Assembly: GCA_002633005.1 (NCBI GenBank) | Contig: NMRA01000461.1 | Coordinates: 232,864-296,863, forward strand | Length of the DNA: 64,000 nucleotides | From: Phoronis australis | Lineage: Eukaryota > Phoronida > Phoronidae | Reading direction: 5' to 3' | Shown here: positions 24,561 to 37,708 of the stretch, one piece after another | How positions within the stretch are numbered: the stretch's first letter is position 1 | Layout: each line of letters begins with the position of its first letter | Made by a program: the position numbers and the translations under genes | The notes under the pieces: model-generated | Databases searched by the model: none | The model's input: the letters and a program-made list of their open reading frames with translations, nothing else | Told to the model about the DNA's origin: nothing

Positions 24561-27500
24561 AGGCTTCCGGGCTTTTAAATCACGTGGGTAAATGCAAGTT
24601 AGGTTTAAAAGTAGACCAGGTTTAGGAAGACCAGATGATGTTACGTGTAATGACACTATAAATATACATGTAGTTGTCTTGGCCAAACGTCAGACCACGC
24701 ATCACACGGTCTGGTATCCCGTGGGTCTGAAGCTTGGTGTGGCGGTTGCCGCGAACAGGAATTATTGCATAGAAATTTAACTTAGGACAAGTTTAAAAAT
24801 TTTTTTCTTAAAAAGACCTGCCTGAAGACGATAGTAAGAAATGGTAATCAACCACCATGAAAAATATTTATTATGTCATGGGTTGGAGACATCGGATATT
24901 TTGACGAAATGAAGCCGAAGCCGCTAGACGACACAAGCAGAATTCGCATTGCGTGTAATCCTCATCTTAATCGCGTTCAAAAGACAGCCCATATTTTATG
25001 GTTTCAAAAACCCTAAGCTCGTGACAAGTATAAATTTTTTGATAAGGGTGTTGCCGGCTTGAATGGGGCGTGAACAGCTTTGATACCTCTGTTGCATGTA
25101 CATGTACGTAGGCACTAGATGTTAAAAACCATCTTTCATCATTATGGGAATGGTGCTGAAGGAACCTCTCTCATTAATACAAGTTAACTGATGAAAATAA
25201 TCTGATTTTACCTCAAGCTGCTTTAAAACGTCACAAAAATCAACACCTGTTAAGGTGTCAATTCTAGCACTTAGTTTGGGAAAGATTATTCATTTTATTT
25301 AAACACTTAAAGATTTTCTGTGAGTGTAAGAGTATTAGCGTTAGCGGGCTTAATGCTAGACATGGGGAGTTGCCCTGGTGACACATAATTAAGTTAGGAA
25401 AAACATCTCGTAAAAGTTGTGCTGTTATCAATACTAAAAGTATTATTTGCTATTGTCATCCATTTTTCTTTATCTTATTTCATTTTTGTTGTTATAGTTA
25501 TTTCACCACACACAAAAAGGATGTTGATCATACCACGAAGTACATACATGTACATGTACAGTCAATGTGTCCTTCTTATCAAACCTCAAATTCACACACA
25601 CAGATCTTTTCATGAATCTACGTTTCACGTGTGTAGCTGTAGTGAACATAGTCCTCAATCAAATTATACTGGTACTGTTTCCATCATAGTAGAGCGTGGA
25701 GTCAATTGTTGTGCAAAAAATGTGGCAGAGAACGCAGTGGCTTTGGAATGTAGTATACAGTAGCTCCTGGGCAACACGTCTCACATTGCTGTTCGAGCTT
25801 CAGCAAAAAAATGTGCTGGCCCGCCAAATCCAGATAGACTTATGTCTGAAAGTCAACTGGCACCACCGCAAAATCAATGGCCCCGAGTCTGTTCTCACAC
25901 TGTGTTGTCTTCCAGAAAATGGACTCTAACCACGCTTCTCTTTCAATGTATCCACCCTGTATTGGACGTAAATTGAAATGATGTTAGACTGGGTTTACGA
26001 AGGGTAAGTCTATTATGAACAGTTCGTAGACAGAAAAGTTCATCAACCTTCCCCCAATAGAATCGTTTCTCCCTCGATTCGAATTACGAAGATGGATTGT
26101 TTAACTAATAATCGGGATTTTTTTAATATTTCTTTTACAATGAGACAATTCCAATCTTGAGTTTTGTAGTAACCCGTAACTGTAAAATAGGAAAGAAAAA
26201 CAAGTACACTCAGTGGTCTCTACAGTTTTAACGTGTAGCTTCACCAGGGCAGAGATCACTAAAGCAAAACTTTTGCCAAAACCACGCATTCTCATTTGAA
26301 ATGCACGGCAACATCTCACGTAATAATGGGCGGTCTTGCTTTTCAGTGTCTTTCGCCCATAACAAAGAATGCCTGCCAGGTCGAGTCCAGTTAGGTCTTT
26401 CTCAAGGATTTGAATTTTTACTGACTATTATGTGACATAAGACGCACAGAAACATGAAAGTGTCGCGAAAGAAGATATGAATGCGGTTCTAGACGGGCTA
26501 AACTGATTGTCTTGAAACCCACTCTATCTTCACACCCCTGGACCCCCTCGACCCACAACCCCCCAGTTGCGGATCTACGTTTTCAGTAAGGGGGGATTAG
26601 GATTCCCGCACGGGTCAGGCGCGTGGCGCCGTGTTGGGCTGTTTCCCCCTCCCGTGTAAGACATGTTTTCTTTTTGTAGCCAAATAGTGAAATTTCAATG
26701 CATCCTGGTAAGTTTCGGGCACTTAACATGTCTCTTTTGTTTTTTCTTCAGATATTTAAAAACCCATCTCGATTTCGTCACATGAACTTATTATGCACAT
26801 CTGGGTATGAGTCGCGCCACCAGCAAAAAAAATTGTTGGAACATCTGCTTACACACACCTGTTTAGTATACGAAAACTCGTATACGATAAAGTGTGGTGT
26901 GTATGCAGGGGTTTAGAAAATTTCCAAATATTCAAGAGCATAAGGAGTACCCACGGGGCGTAAAAACGTGAATATCAGATGATCGTGTAACAGCAACCTC
27001 AAGTTGTTTACGAACGAAGGACTTGTCTTGTTACGAGAAAAACTGGCGAACGATGGTGCTCTCAGGTCATAGTCTATTATTAAAAGCGACAATAAATAAT
27101 TAAGTATCACTTTATTAAGATGAATCATGTTGACAAAAATTGAAAAACGTCAAATGTATCAGGAAACAAATCATCTGAAAAAAGTTTCACGAAACCAAAA
27201 CGTTCTGTGCACAGTGGTGAAAAGATATACTGGACTGGGTTGCAGAGGTACCAGAAGTACACTGACACTTAACATCTACACGAATCAAGCTGGCCTGGTC
27301 CGTTGCGAGACCTAAAGTGTACTATGCAAAAATTTTAACTGAAAACTTCTCTCTAGACACTTTTTAATCCCCAGTCGTTACTCATACGTTTGTCCTTAAC
27401 CCTTTTGTTGTCTATACTGCCGAGGAATATGTAAATCAGATCCAATGATTTGCTCCTCTTGGAACCATTCTACCCAGATATCTTCGATATTTGTTCCCAA

Positions 27501-27697
27501 AACTTGCACTTCGTTAACTGCTGTGTGAATGAGCTTGTAAGCCTGTACAATGTCAGGTTCTCGTTTCGCAGCTCAGTTGGCACTAAGACCCTTAAGGTTG
27601 CCAAGTCCATTCAAAAGACTTACATGCGCAACTAAATTTGATCCGTTCATCATGGGCTATTTCAAACCTTGACGATGTATCCCAGCTAGGACCTATT
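24561..27697. other. Intergenic region, no gene recognised
   Basis: Nothing with a recognisable domain. A possible hAT-like end (CAGTTGCGGATCTACG) sits near 26,564, and a partial GTTCAGTA-MITE interior near 26,300. C-rich text around 26,530 resembles the inverse of 31,830-31,890. Confidence 0.45.
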
Positions 27698-28804
27698 TGC
27701 ATCTCTTGCAATTTTCGAAATAAACTCCCCATTGTCTGAACGCTTGAAACCCGAAGTACTAACATCAAATAAATGCCCATGGGCATGAGCGTTTCATCGG
27801 GTGGGCCTTTTTGCAGAAATTCCCAGTATAGAAGACGACAGTGTGCTTATTGGAGGTAGACAGACTGTAGAAGTTGAGGTCGGAATTAGGGCTCCTTAGG
27901 AGGCCTATTGAACATCGCACGAGTCCCTCAAGACTTTGTTGTGAAAGAACAGCCTTCCGGTTAATGTACATTGTTCGCGAATGCTATCATGTTTGTCAAT
28001 GTGAGTGCCCCCTTGGTCATTCCTTGGATAGACATAACTTGTTAGAGTGTATCTTCAAACGGAATCGCGACCAGGCCACGGCGCCCGCCACAATACCAAT
28101 TCTTCGGAAAAAGAATTGTTTTTCAAAAATATATTACATCTATATGTATACTGTATGATATTGCGCAAGACAACTTTAATATACACCAGTTAAAAACGTG
28201 TGGAGTGTAATAGAATGACACGGCATGACAGATGAAGTAAAACGTTGCACNTGCATCTCTTGCAATTTTCGAAATAAACTCCCCAATGTCTGAACGCTTG
28301 AAACCCGAAGTACTAACATCAAATAAATGCCCATGGGCATGAGCGTTTCATCGGGTGGGCCTTTTTGCAGAAATTCCCAGTATAGAAGACGACAGTGTGC
28401 TTAATGGAGGTAGACAGACTGTAGAAGTTGAGGTCGGAATTAGGGCTCCTTAGGAGGCCTATTGAACATCGCACGAGTCCCTCAAGACTTTTTTGTGAAA
28501 GAACAGCCTTCCGATTAATGTACATTGTTCGCGAATGCTATCATGTTTGTCAATGTGAGTGCCCCCTTGGTCATTCCTTGGATAGACATAACTTGTTAGA
28601 GTGTATCTTCAAACGGAATCGCGACCAGACCACGGCGCCCGCCACAATACCAATTCTTCGGAAAAAGAATTGTTTTTCAAAAATATATTACATCTATATG
28701 TATACTGTATGATATTGCGCAAGACAACTTTAATATACACCAGTTAAAAACGTGTGGAGTGTAATAGAATGACACGGCATGACAGATGAAGTAAAACGTT
28801 GCAC
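27698..28804. repeat. 553-bp near-perfect direct repeat split by a single N (assembly join)
   Basis: 27,698-28,250 and 28,252-28,804 are the same sequence with only a handful of substitutions, and the only base between them is the N at 28,251. This pattern is expected when two overlapping contigs, perhaps from two haplotypes, were placed end to end instead of merged. The repeated stretch has no recognised gene. Confidence 0.9.
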
Positions 28805-28922
28805 ATCAATTCGCTTGAATATCAGGGTTGCGGCACAACTGTATTTCCCCTAATCAAATCAAAACATAACTCAGAGTAAAGAAGCTAGTTACCTAAAGAA
28901 ATCAGCTATAGAACTGCTCTTT

Positions 28923-29193
28923 CAGCGGTGGATCCATCAAAACAATTAGCTACTTCAGAAGTGTCGACGGAAGCGCGCGTTTTGCCGATGAGCCAGGAAG
29001 ACTCACCAATTTACAATGAAAGAAATTATATTTTCAGAGAGACCCCCTCTCAATTTTTTTCAAGTTGGTTTACTTGGTGTTTACACACGCTAGCGGTGCC
29101 GTTTTTGTTTTGCTGGAGAGGTTTTATTATTTTTTGGTTCCTTGCCCAAGGGGGGGTTTAAACCCCCTGAACCCCCCCTTAGATACGCCACTG
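28923..29193. mobile_element. hAT-like MITE (271 bp)
   Basis: Left end CAGCGGTGGATCCA; right end is the inverse of CAGTGGCGTATCTAAGGGGG. Strong C/G runs lie just inside the right end. Same family type as 3,278-3,574. No target-site duplication is visible. Confidence 0.5.
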
Positions 29194-29649
29194 AACCCTC
29201 GATCCACGACCCATAACCCACGACCGCTTCTACCCACAACCTGTGAAAATAGAGGTATCTGTACGCTTTTTACGTATTTCGTATTCTTACTACGTCACTG
29301 GGCGACTTTCCCATAAGCATACCTACACGCGAGTCTGATCTGGCTGGAGGTTGGTGATTGATAACAGAAATAGGCGGGAGAACGTCGGTGGTCATGAATA
29401 ATTCATTGTGAACGCTATAGCGTAGTCACGCTTATATTTCTACGAGCGGCTTTTAATGGTACAGATCTAATAAACATAGTACGTTAACGTAAATGTACAT
29501 AGTTTCATATTTTTAATATTTGCTTTCTATTGTATACTTGCTTAGAATACATTCCATATTGTGTTGAAATACTTTTTAGTAAACGGTTTGTTTTTTTCAA
29601 ACTCTACTTGCTGGTGAAATTACAGTATTGTCGGTTCCTCGCACTATGC

Positions 29650-31580
29650 AATAGCGGAGTTTCAACGCCGCCATATTGGAAATGGGTCAGAATGTTGCAT
29701 TGTGGTTAAGCCGGTAAACAAGGTGAGTCGGCAAGCGTGGGGGCGATCCGGCCACAGGGAGGTTATACGTGTTGTGTGCCTGGCTGCTATAATACCAGTT
29801 AACGAGATCAAGAATTTAATTATACTGTTTCCCAAGGATCAAGAACTGCGTTAAACTTGGTCAGACATATCGGTAGAGCTTGTAGCAAAGGCCGTCTTAT
29901 TGAATTCTTTCGACTTCGTAGCATAAAGTATGCAGCGCTCATTTTGAGGACATTAAGAAAACGTATCTTAGAAACTGCCCAACAATATTTCCCTTAAAAA
30001 AACAGTAACAAACACTCCACGGTGGTTGGTAGTGAAAAAAAATGTTTTGCTTGACATGAGCAATTTTGAGGATAATCACGGTATCTGCACAATCACCTGC
30101 TGTTTCGACTCACTTAACATACCCACATACATGTATGCATTGACGGGCTAAGATAAAGTGTGGTGCATTGCTATCAAAATTTGTTGTCAAATTACGATCA
30201 TTTTCAGAAAATTGTGCTGAAATCCCAGGGCGAAATCTCGCCGACAAATGCGTAGCTGTTGATCTCGCAATCGTCGATTGGGCTTGAATTCTTGAATAAG
30301 GATACAGCTTCGACTCAACGAACTACCTGAAATCCTCCTCAAGTTTTCCAAATAGCGTGCCTAAGATTTTTAAGTTCTTGTGGAGTCTGGATTAACTGCA
30401 GATTAAGTCCAAATCTGGGCAAGATTGTAGCCCGCAACACCAGAACAATCTCTGGAGGAACACTCGTGTTGTTGTCACGTGACGCTTGTTTTGAAGTTTG
30501 TATGCGTGTGCGTGAGAGTAAGCGTGCGTGTCCTTGTCATCAGAGTTCATTTGCCAGAGTAAATGCGATGTAATGATCTAGGTGTGCATTGTATCCAAAG
30601 AAATTAACTCAAGCATTTAAGCAGGGCGTGTTTTAATATTTAGCTTAACACTTGATGACCTCATCTGCTAAAAACGTTCTAGAGTTGTTTCGGTAAGACC
30701 GATATGTCACACACTGAGTCATCGGCTGAGTGGATGCGTGACCGTAGTGTAACAGATTCTGGGTGTAAGGGTGCGAATGTGTTCACTATCAGTTGGTCAT
30801 TTTGACTTTAAAAACACCAATGATGATTAGTTAAATAATTTCTCTTAGAAATAATGAAAAAGTTTTTAAGGTACTTTCGAAAATTAGTGCCATTATTTAT
30901 TTCTTGCCGATGCTATGTTAGCTGTTTCATGAATAGATAATTACAGACTAAATGTCTTCGATGACAGCCGGTACATTATGCAGCGCACGTTTCTTGGCAG
31001 CGTGCTAACACTGGTCGATTTTTTTATTAGTCTTCGATTCACGGTTTTCACGTGTACAAAAAAGTGTGGATTCCTGTTGAGGTCGGTAAAGATCTGGACC
31101 GGAAAGAAACAATGCAATCCCGCTGACAACTTGAGTACGCTGCGTCTGTTTTTAAAGTCCAGACCCACGAAGTGGGGCACATCCCTCGCAAGAGCAGCAA
31201 GAACGTTTGCGTTCTTTTTGCATCGCGGCGTAAGTTTGAAGTGTATACGGACATAACGGTGGTCTACAAATTCAGGACTGGCGGATCTTTCAAGTGACAA
31301 ATTGTAGACGTTAGAACTGTTGGTAAGGCATTTTTCGCATGTAGTTCATGTACTGGGCGCTTACTTTAGCAAAGTCTGACAACGCGTTGGGGCACTTTTT
31401 GGGGCATGGGCGAATAGCGGCAGAATTACATACAGCAGCGTAGTTTAATACACACAAATCCCACGTCGTGCAAACCAACCGGCGATTCCATATACCCTAC
31501 TCAATCCCAATAGCCTTTTGTGCACTCTATTTTCCGGACATGCGCAATCGTTACATCGATTCGGTTGCAACTCCGCTATT
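29650..31580. mobile_element. 1.9-kb element with short inverted ends, copy 2
   Basis: The left end AATAGCGGAGTTTCAACG is mirrored by the right end (inverse AATAGCGGAGTTGCAACCG). From about 30,085 to the right end it matches 45,905-47,606 closely, and 31,090-31,410 also matches 28-420 at the window start. The inverted ends suggest a DNA transposon. The open frames inside, including one of 119 codons on the minus strand, are broken between copies and look non-coding. Superfamily unknown. Confidence 0.6.
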
Positions 31581-33654
31581 CACTGAAGAGCAGACGAGAC
31601 GATTACACTCTGCGGGGAACGACATTTGTAAGGTTGGAGGGTCTTTGATTTGATTTGGTCGCGTTGTTTTTTTTCTGTTTTTGTCCTTCAAACTTGCCAA
31701 CGTGACTGCCTTGATTGCACAAAAAGGGAAAAGCCAGCAGAGCTCACGACCCAACTCAATGGCCCTACAAGTCAGCGCTTGTTCTATGTTCAGATCGAGT
31801 TGATCTTGTGCAGACTGGGTTGACGAGGTTGTGGGCCGTGGGTGGAGGGTCGTGGGGCTTTGACTAAAGGGATATCAGGTCGAGGGGTGTGAAAGTCGGG
31901 GATGTTACAGAATAATCCCTTGACAACTAACCATTAAACGAAAGTGCACAGTGAGATTATGCCATTCTTTTCCAATACAATGAGATAAAGGTTAACCCAG
32001 ATAATCATCTGACCTGATACGCTCCCCGAACATTTTTTTACGACATAGACCGCCTTTGTTTACAATTGAATTTTAATCCAAAATGCGATTATCTCCTAAC
32101 GGCGTTTTCCCGTTGATACCAACTTGTTCGATTCTATAGCCCAAGAACAAGTTGGGAAGATGACCCCTGTAGCCAATATCTTACACGACTGGCTAACTTC
32201 ATTCTGGTATTCATGGTTCGAGGGGCAACTCTCTTTTGTTCGATAATTACTCTAATCTCCAATTTGGCAACACATAGCCTCTCGGCTGGCCGGTTAGGGG
32301 CTACAGTAATTCCCATCGCTTTCTGCATGAATTTCGTCCCTTTTTAAAAAACGGGTGGTAAGGCAAAGCCGGTCACCGATTTAGAGTTTTCATCTCGTCA
32401 AATATACATTCTACACACAAAACTATCACTTAAAGATGAGCTTACTTTATTCAGTGATCATTTCTGCACACATCTTCGATGAAGGATATCTACTAGACTT
32501 AAAGTTACTGGAGAAGAATTTCAACTTCACTTTTTGGTCAACGTTAAATTTTTCACCGCACCCGATAACCTCGAAGTATTTCAACTGAGTCATCTTAGGT
32601 AGGCAAAAGCTAGCACGATACTGAGGCGAAGCCAATGTCTTGGCACGTGAAACTTGCAAAATAGCATTGGAATGTATCAGGTGGATATTGTGAGTTTTGT
32701 GTTCTTTGGACTTTTTGTTCGTTAACAGGCCTGATTTCTCCTAACTTCCGCAAAATAGCACTCGGTGAGAGAAACTTGGGCGAACTGCGATAGATTTTCA
32801 TGGATATGTTCAATTTATGTTAACTTAATTGTATTAAGAGTCCCGATATGTGTTAATTGTAACTCCAAGTGCATTTATGCATGTTTAATTCGATTCTATT
32901 TGTTGTATTTTGAAATGCGTTAACTTTTTTGAGCATGTGATATTGCCCCTGCGGCATACAGGGCGATGCCTAATCTCCAATAAGACCGTATTGCCTTATT
33001 GGGCTGTGTTGTTAAAAATAAAAGTTAAGTTATACCATATTTGAACATAAACCAAAAGCATTTCTGAAATCTTTGTCAAATGGTGTTCCTGTTTAGTTTT
33101 TAAATCGCCAAAATCGCCCAACTAAAACCGAAGTTACGACAATCTATTATTTCCGTACGTATCAATTCGCTTTGGGTGTGACTGTGTTCACAGGTGACCT
33201 GCAAAAATCCTGGTAGATTATTAGCCTGCCTGTTGTCATACCAGACAAAAGACTGTGCTTGACAATGAACAAAGAAGCTAGATGCAATCACAAGCCAGCA
33301 TGTACTGTTTATGAACATAGCAGAAATTCATGGCTCCACACAAGAACGAAAGAAAAGAAACGAAGTCAACAATTGCAACACGTGGACAAGCGTGCAAACA
33401 TATTCCTTGACTATGTGCCTGGTGGAAAGACATGGAGGTTTATCGCCGCTATTTCAGCTTGATTGATTTTTGACTGTTGAGACTTAACTTCATCATAACT
33501 GCACGTCTGATGATTGAAAACAAAACAGAAGATGCAAGCGAGTGTCTGTGAAGCTACGTGTTCAATGTAGCCAATAAAAACTACTGTCGTGTTTTTGGTC
33601 ACGTATATGGCTGTTTTTCTCACTACTTCAATACTTTGTACACATCTCTTTGTG
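31581..33654. other. Intergenic region, no gene recognised
   Basis: No domain, long ORF or repeat pair was recognised. G-rich text at 31,830-31,890 resembles the inverse of 26,530-26,570. Confidence 0.4.
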
Positions 33655-33885
33655 GTTTCAAACGTAATCCCAGACGACACCTGTCTGTCATTTCTGTTGT
33701 ATGTTATTGCGAAAAAGACTCAATTAACAGCTGCTAGTATAAATAGTAATGCACAGAACGTTTTTGATTGGATAAATTCTAATAAATTATCGCCCGACAT
33801 AAGTAAAATTGAGTTGTTTAAATCTCGTGAAGCTGATATCCAAAGAACTGAAATACGTAATGCAATTAATTATACAGTTGTAAAT
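33655..33885 (+). pseudogene. LINE reverse-transcriptase-like fragment
   Basis: The frame contains IPDDTCLSFLL, which resembles the (Y/F)ADDT catalytic box of LINE reverse transcriptases. About 35 residues later comes FDWINSNKLSP followed by ISKIEL, matching the W-x-x-x-NKLSLN-x-x-KT motif that follows the catalytic box. The spacing between the two motifs is right for the family. Only this short piece is visible, and the following residues do not continue the family, so it is a dead fragment. Confidence 0.45.
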
Positions 33886-34067
33886 TTCATTTTTGCGAAT
33901 TTTTATAAGCATCCTTCGAAAAAACACGTTTAGGAAATTTCACAACTGTTGGTGATCCCTCCATAATAATAGACTATTTCCCTAAACAAGCATTGCTGCT
34001 AGAGTATATCGCTCTGATGTCATACATGGTATCTAAATTTTGGCACATTACTACTGAACGGGAAGGG

Positions 34068-34194
34068 CAGTGGCGGATTTAGAGAAGCCAAGGGGGCCGT
34101 GCTCCCCTAAAATTTGGGGTACAAATGTCTGACGGACAAAATTCTGGCTAATAGTCTGCCCTGCTCCCAACTCAAAATCCTTGATCCGCTCCTG
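34068..34194. mobile_element. hAT-like MITE (127 bp)
   Basis: Left end CAGTGGCGGATTTAGAGAAG, right end the inverse of CAGGAGCGGATCAAGGATTT. Both borders abut AAGGG, which may be a short target-site duplication (hAT normally makes 8 bp). It is a short internal-deletion form. Confidence 0.6.
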
Positions 34195-34955
34195 AAGGGG
34201 TTATCATAGTGTGAGACTGACGTCTTAACTGGGAAACAATTTGAGAACTTTTAACAAGTCACCATTGTCCAGAGCGTAACTTGAACCCAGCCTGAATAAC
34301 TGTCATTCCACGGGAGCACCAAAAGGTCGGCTTTTGGTGTCACTCCGTGTGATATATGTTCAAAATGTTTGTTTCGAAAAAAATTTGCCGTTATTTTTTA
34401 AGGTAGTTCTTCATGAACATGTTGGCCCATAATAGATCATTTTTAATCAAAATGGTAGAGTAGGTGAAGTAGTCTTAAAACACCTTAAATGGTCTTGAAA
34501 GAAAAAAAAATGTTGAGGATGTTTCTGCAGACATTGTACCTCTCTCAGACAACCGTTCTTGTCTTTTCAGAAGGGTTTCCGCTAGTCTTCATTCAAGTGC
34601 CACATTTCGGAAGAGACTTTGCAGTTTTGACCAAATGATATGTAATCATCAATCAAAAGAGTTGTGTGGAAAGTAAGACGACATTTTTGCCGTAAGTCTT
34701 ATACCACTTTTAAAGAAGAAACCTCTTGTTGTAAAAACGATTCCTTGAAACATAGCCCTGTGAAGTGTGAAATTACAAGCTGCTCCACCTTAATACTTTG
34801 AGATAGACTTAGTAATTTTTCAATCCTATATGATCACATATGATCCAAAACTAATGATCTATTTTCCTAATCCCTCAGATCATTTTGCTGACGTGTCTTG
34901 CTAGATGTATTTAAATAGTGCCCGAAGCCTTGTACATGTACGAAGCAGATCACGA

Positions 34956-35375
34956 ATGATGGTCAAAACTACGGCTATTCGGTGGTTACAGTTTGTTTTT
35001 GTAACAGCCGTGTTGCTAACTGCCTCAACCTGCCAACCGAATGGACAGAGTGGCACTGATGATAGTAACATCGACCTAGACAGACGAGATCGTCCTATGC
35101 AGGAAATGGTGAGATATACTTTCGGTTTGAAGGGACATTCTTGTCCAACATGTAATTTTGCACACATTTTGAGTGGTTCGAAATCAAACGAGTATTTCCG
35201 TTGCAGCCGAATAGGCAAAGAAAATGACCAAAATCACGAACAAGAGGTATCTGACACTGCCGGCGGGTATTGGGAATTTTTAAGCGAGGAGTGTCGCCCG
35301 AAAAAAATGAATACCTACCCGTTTAGAGAGTGTTCTCGAACAAAAAGTGACCCATTTAAAGACTTATATGTGTAA
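34956..35375 (+). CDS. Putative small secreted cysteine-containing protein (139 residues)
   Basis: The ATG at 34,956 opens 139 codons. Residues about 8-25 are hydrophobic (LQFVFVTAVLLTAS) and end in a likely signal-peptidase site before TCQPNG. The mature part is polar with cysteines in SCPTC, FRCS, EECRP and RECS contexts. No known domain is recognised. The last third (from about 35,225) lies in a repeated block whose other copy (41,357-41,490) carries stops and gaps, so the frame is not conserved there. Alternative: only the signal part (34,956-35,064) is an exon ending in phase 1 at A|GTAACA, which could join in frame to the phase-1 first MAM exon of gene B at 41,031. Confidence 0.4.
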   Translation: MMVKTTAIRWLQFVFVTAVLLTASTCQPNGQSGTDDSNIDLDRRDRPMQEMVRYTFGLKGHSCPTCNFAHILSGSKSNEYFRCSRIGKENDQNHEQEVSDTAGGYWEFLSEECRPKKMNTYPFRECSRTKSDPFKDLYV

Positions 35376-37708
35376 ACATTCACATTTTCACACATTTCTA
35401 CTCCAGTAATTCAGGAAATTCACCTTTTAGATATAGTTTTGTCGAAAATGGCACCATTTTGGAGAGTATTTTTTTATTTAAAAACTACTCTTTTGGACTG
35501 CACTTTTCGTATACATCTTCTACAGGACTTGACACGGGCTGACAAGACATGAATTTGGCTACATATCATCGTTTATATTAGCATTACATTACTATCACTA
35601 CTGTTACTACTATTAATACTATTACTACTATAACTAGTATCACTCGTTATTATTTTCGTTATCGTTATAATTGTTATTATTATTATTAATAATATTTTTA
35701 AATTCATTTATTGAGGATACAACACATGTTTAGCAAAGTGCCCATCATGGTCCTCAAAGATTATAAAATTATCTCAATTATGTTTCAATGTTGTCAGCGG
35801 GCTTTCCATCAAGGATTTCGAGTACTGTCCCAAATGGATTTTAAAGGGGCTCCTACATGTATGTTCCGCTTCAACGATAATATTAGGAACGTCTTGACAG
35901 CTGTGAATGCAGAGTAGGCCTACTTTTTGGAAACGAGGACAATGGGATTTAAAATCTTGTCTAGGCGTGCACCAAGTTCAAAGATTTCTGACCTGTCGGC
36001 AGGCACTGAATTACTTGCAAATGTAAATATATCCATCTGTAATTTGCCACGAAGAATTGGATTTAGACCGCAATATTGCCTCTGACTTGTTGAAAATATT
36101 CCTTGTCAAAGAACTTCGGATTGTTCCACGATGATGTTTAAGATCAAATATTTTGTTAAGTTGAACTCTGGAGGCAGACATTTTTCGAGAACTAACGACT
36201 AGTCGGCTGCGGTCACCGGTCATCAGAATAGCTGGTAACGGACATACAAAACACGCAACGATTTTATGTGCAAAGAGCCCCAATATTCTTAAAAAAGCAC
36301 AGTGATTTGTCAGTTTGATTTGAACAAGGTTTCATTAAAAGTGGATTGCATGGAAGAAAAACCGCCAACGCCGATGTGAGCGATGTTTCATATGCACATT
36401 TAATACACAATGCATTAAAAATGATTCGTATACCAAGTTCCCTTATCTGCAAACTGTAACACAAAAAGTGGCGTCTCGTGAGACACGTGACTTCACGTCC
36501 ATTAATAATAGAATGTCCAACATTTGTCCTCATTTACATGTATATGTATTTCGAACTGACGACCATTGCCTAAATATCAATTTCAATTCACATTTTATCT
36601 TTAAATATAATGGAAAGAGAACGTGCATGTTTTTATAGTCCGAAAGGCCGAGAGTCAGCTTTTTTGAATATTGCCCCTTTAAACTATCGACCTAGACCAG
36701 GCGTGAGCAAAATGATCATGTCCCTTCGGAGTGCAATTTTTTTCTATCTCCCCATTTTACGTATACATGTCACGGTTTGACCTGTTTTTACCACCACTAT
36801 TTCAGACAAGCTTGACATTATAGGAACAAGGGTATTTCTTTAGTCACTAAGCCGCCACTTTTGAAACTAGTGGCTCGGCCTTCTCAAAGTCGATATTTTG
36901 CTGTTACTTCGGCAAAATCTCTCAACCTGCTGGCAAATAAATGCGTGCTTTTATTTCCTTTTCCCACAATGTCTTTAAGAATTCCATTTGTAACTAAAGT
37001 GGCAGGTAGCACCCGCTGGTATCTGACATTTTGTGTGAAGCAGGGCAATTACTGCATTAGCAATGACTCCAAGGCCGAAATAATCCAAATTATTGTGGTC
37101 TTAACTGGTGTGTTTTTCTATTAAATCGCCTTCCTAAATTGAATTCTCCATGAAAAAATTGTTATTGTCTTTCGCTCCAAAAGAAATACGATACATATTA
37201 GCCAAATATGATGTCAACCTTGTTCTTACCAAGGGAAGCGTGTTTACTGTAATGTCGGATATACAATTGGTTTATGAGCGCCAACAAAAGCTTGGACGAA
37301 AACTGTATCAATAAAAAACTTGTTACCTGATCATGGAAACTCCTTTCGTATGGAGTTGAATCTGTACGCTGTGCATTTTTGACTATACCATAAAACTACT
37401 CATATTAAAGAACCATGGGAAGTACATAGGGACACATCTATCAAGACGACCTGGAACATTTGATAGAATTTTACTCACACAATCCAAGGAAGAAGGCTAT
37501 AAATCTGTGAACGGTTTTTCCTCCGTTGGCCAAATACCATGCAAACTTAAGAAATATGACGTTGCTTTCGTAAAATGTAACAATGGTACATTTTTCGCAT
37601 GTGCACTCGACGTAAATTGTAACAGTTTTATAAAATGTAACAACTTGCTACGTTTTAGCAGAGTCCCAGCAATTGTTACATTTTACGAAATTGTTACATT
37701 TTACGGCG
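35225..37708. mobile_element. TA-flanked DNA element, left-truncated copy
   Basis: Aligns in many blocks with 41,357-43,993. The right end has repeated TGTTACATTTTACG words and finishes TTTTACGGCG|TA, the same as the intact-ended copy. The expected left inverted end was not found upstream. A (CTA/TTA)n stretch at 35,570-35,700 is shared by both copies. Confidence 0.6.
35570..35705. repeat. Degenerate trinucleotide repeat (TAC/TAT/TTA)
   Basis: An imperfect three-base repeat inside the TA-flanked element. A shorter version is at 41,690-41,830. Confidence 0.7.

Noticed and set aside
25680-25925. Possible Ig-like fragment (AENAVALEC)
   Set aside because: Only one weak strand pattern, no second cysteine/tryptophan context and no splice sites of the right phase.
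27874-28712. Two near-identical 94-codon ORFs in tandem
   Set aside because: They are the two sides of the assembly duplication around the N at 28,251, not a gene family; no domain is recognised.
27698-28804. CRISPR or other prokaryotic arrays in the window
   Set aside because: No short evenly spaced repeats with unique spacers were seen; the direct repeats here are long and explained by assembly or transposons, and the window is eukaryotic.
30941-31300. 119-codon minus-strand ORF
   Set aside because: The same place in the two sister copies of the repeat has shifts and stops, so the frame is not conserved; treated as repeat interior.
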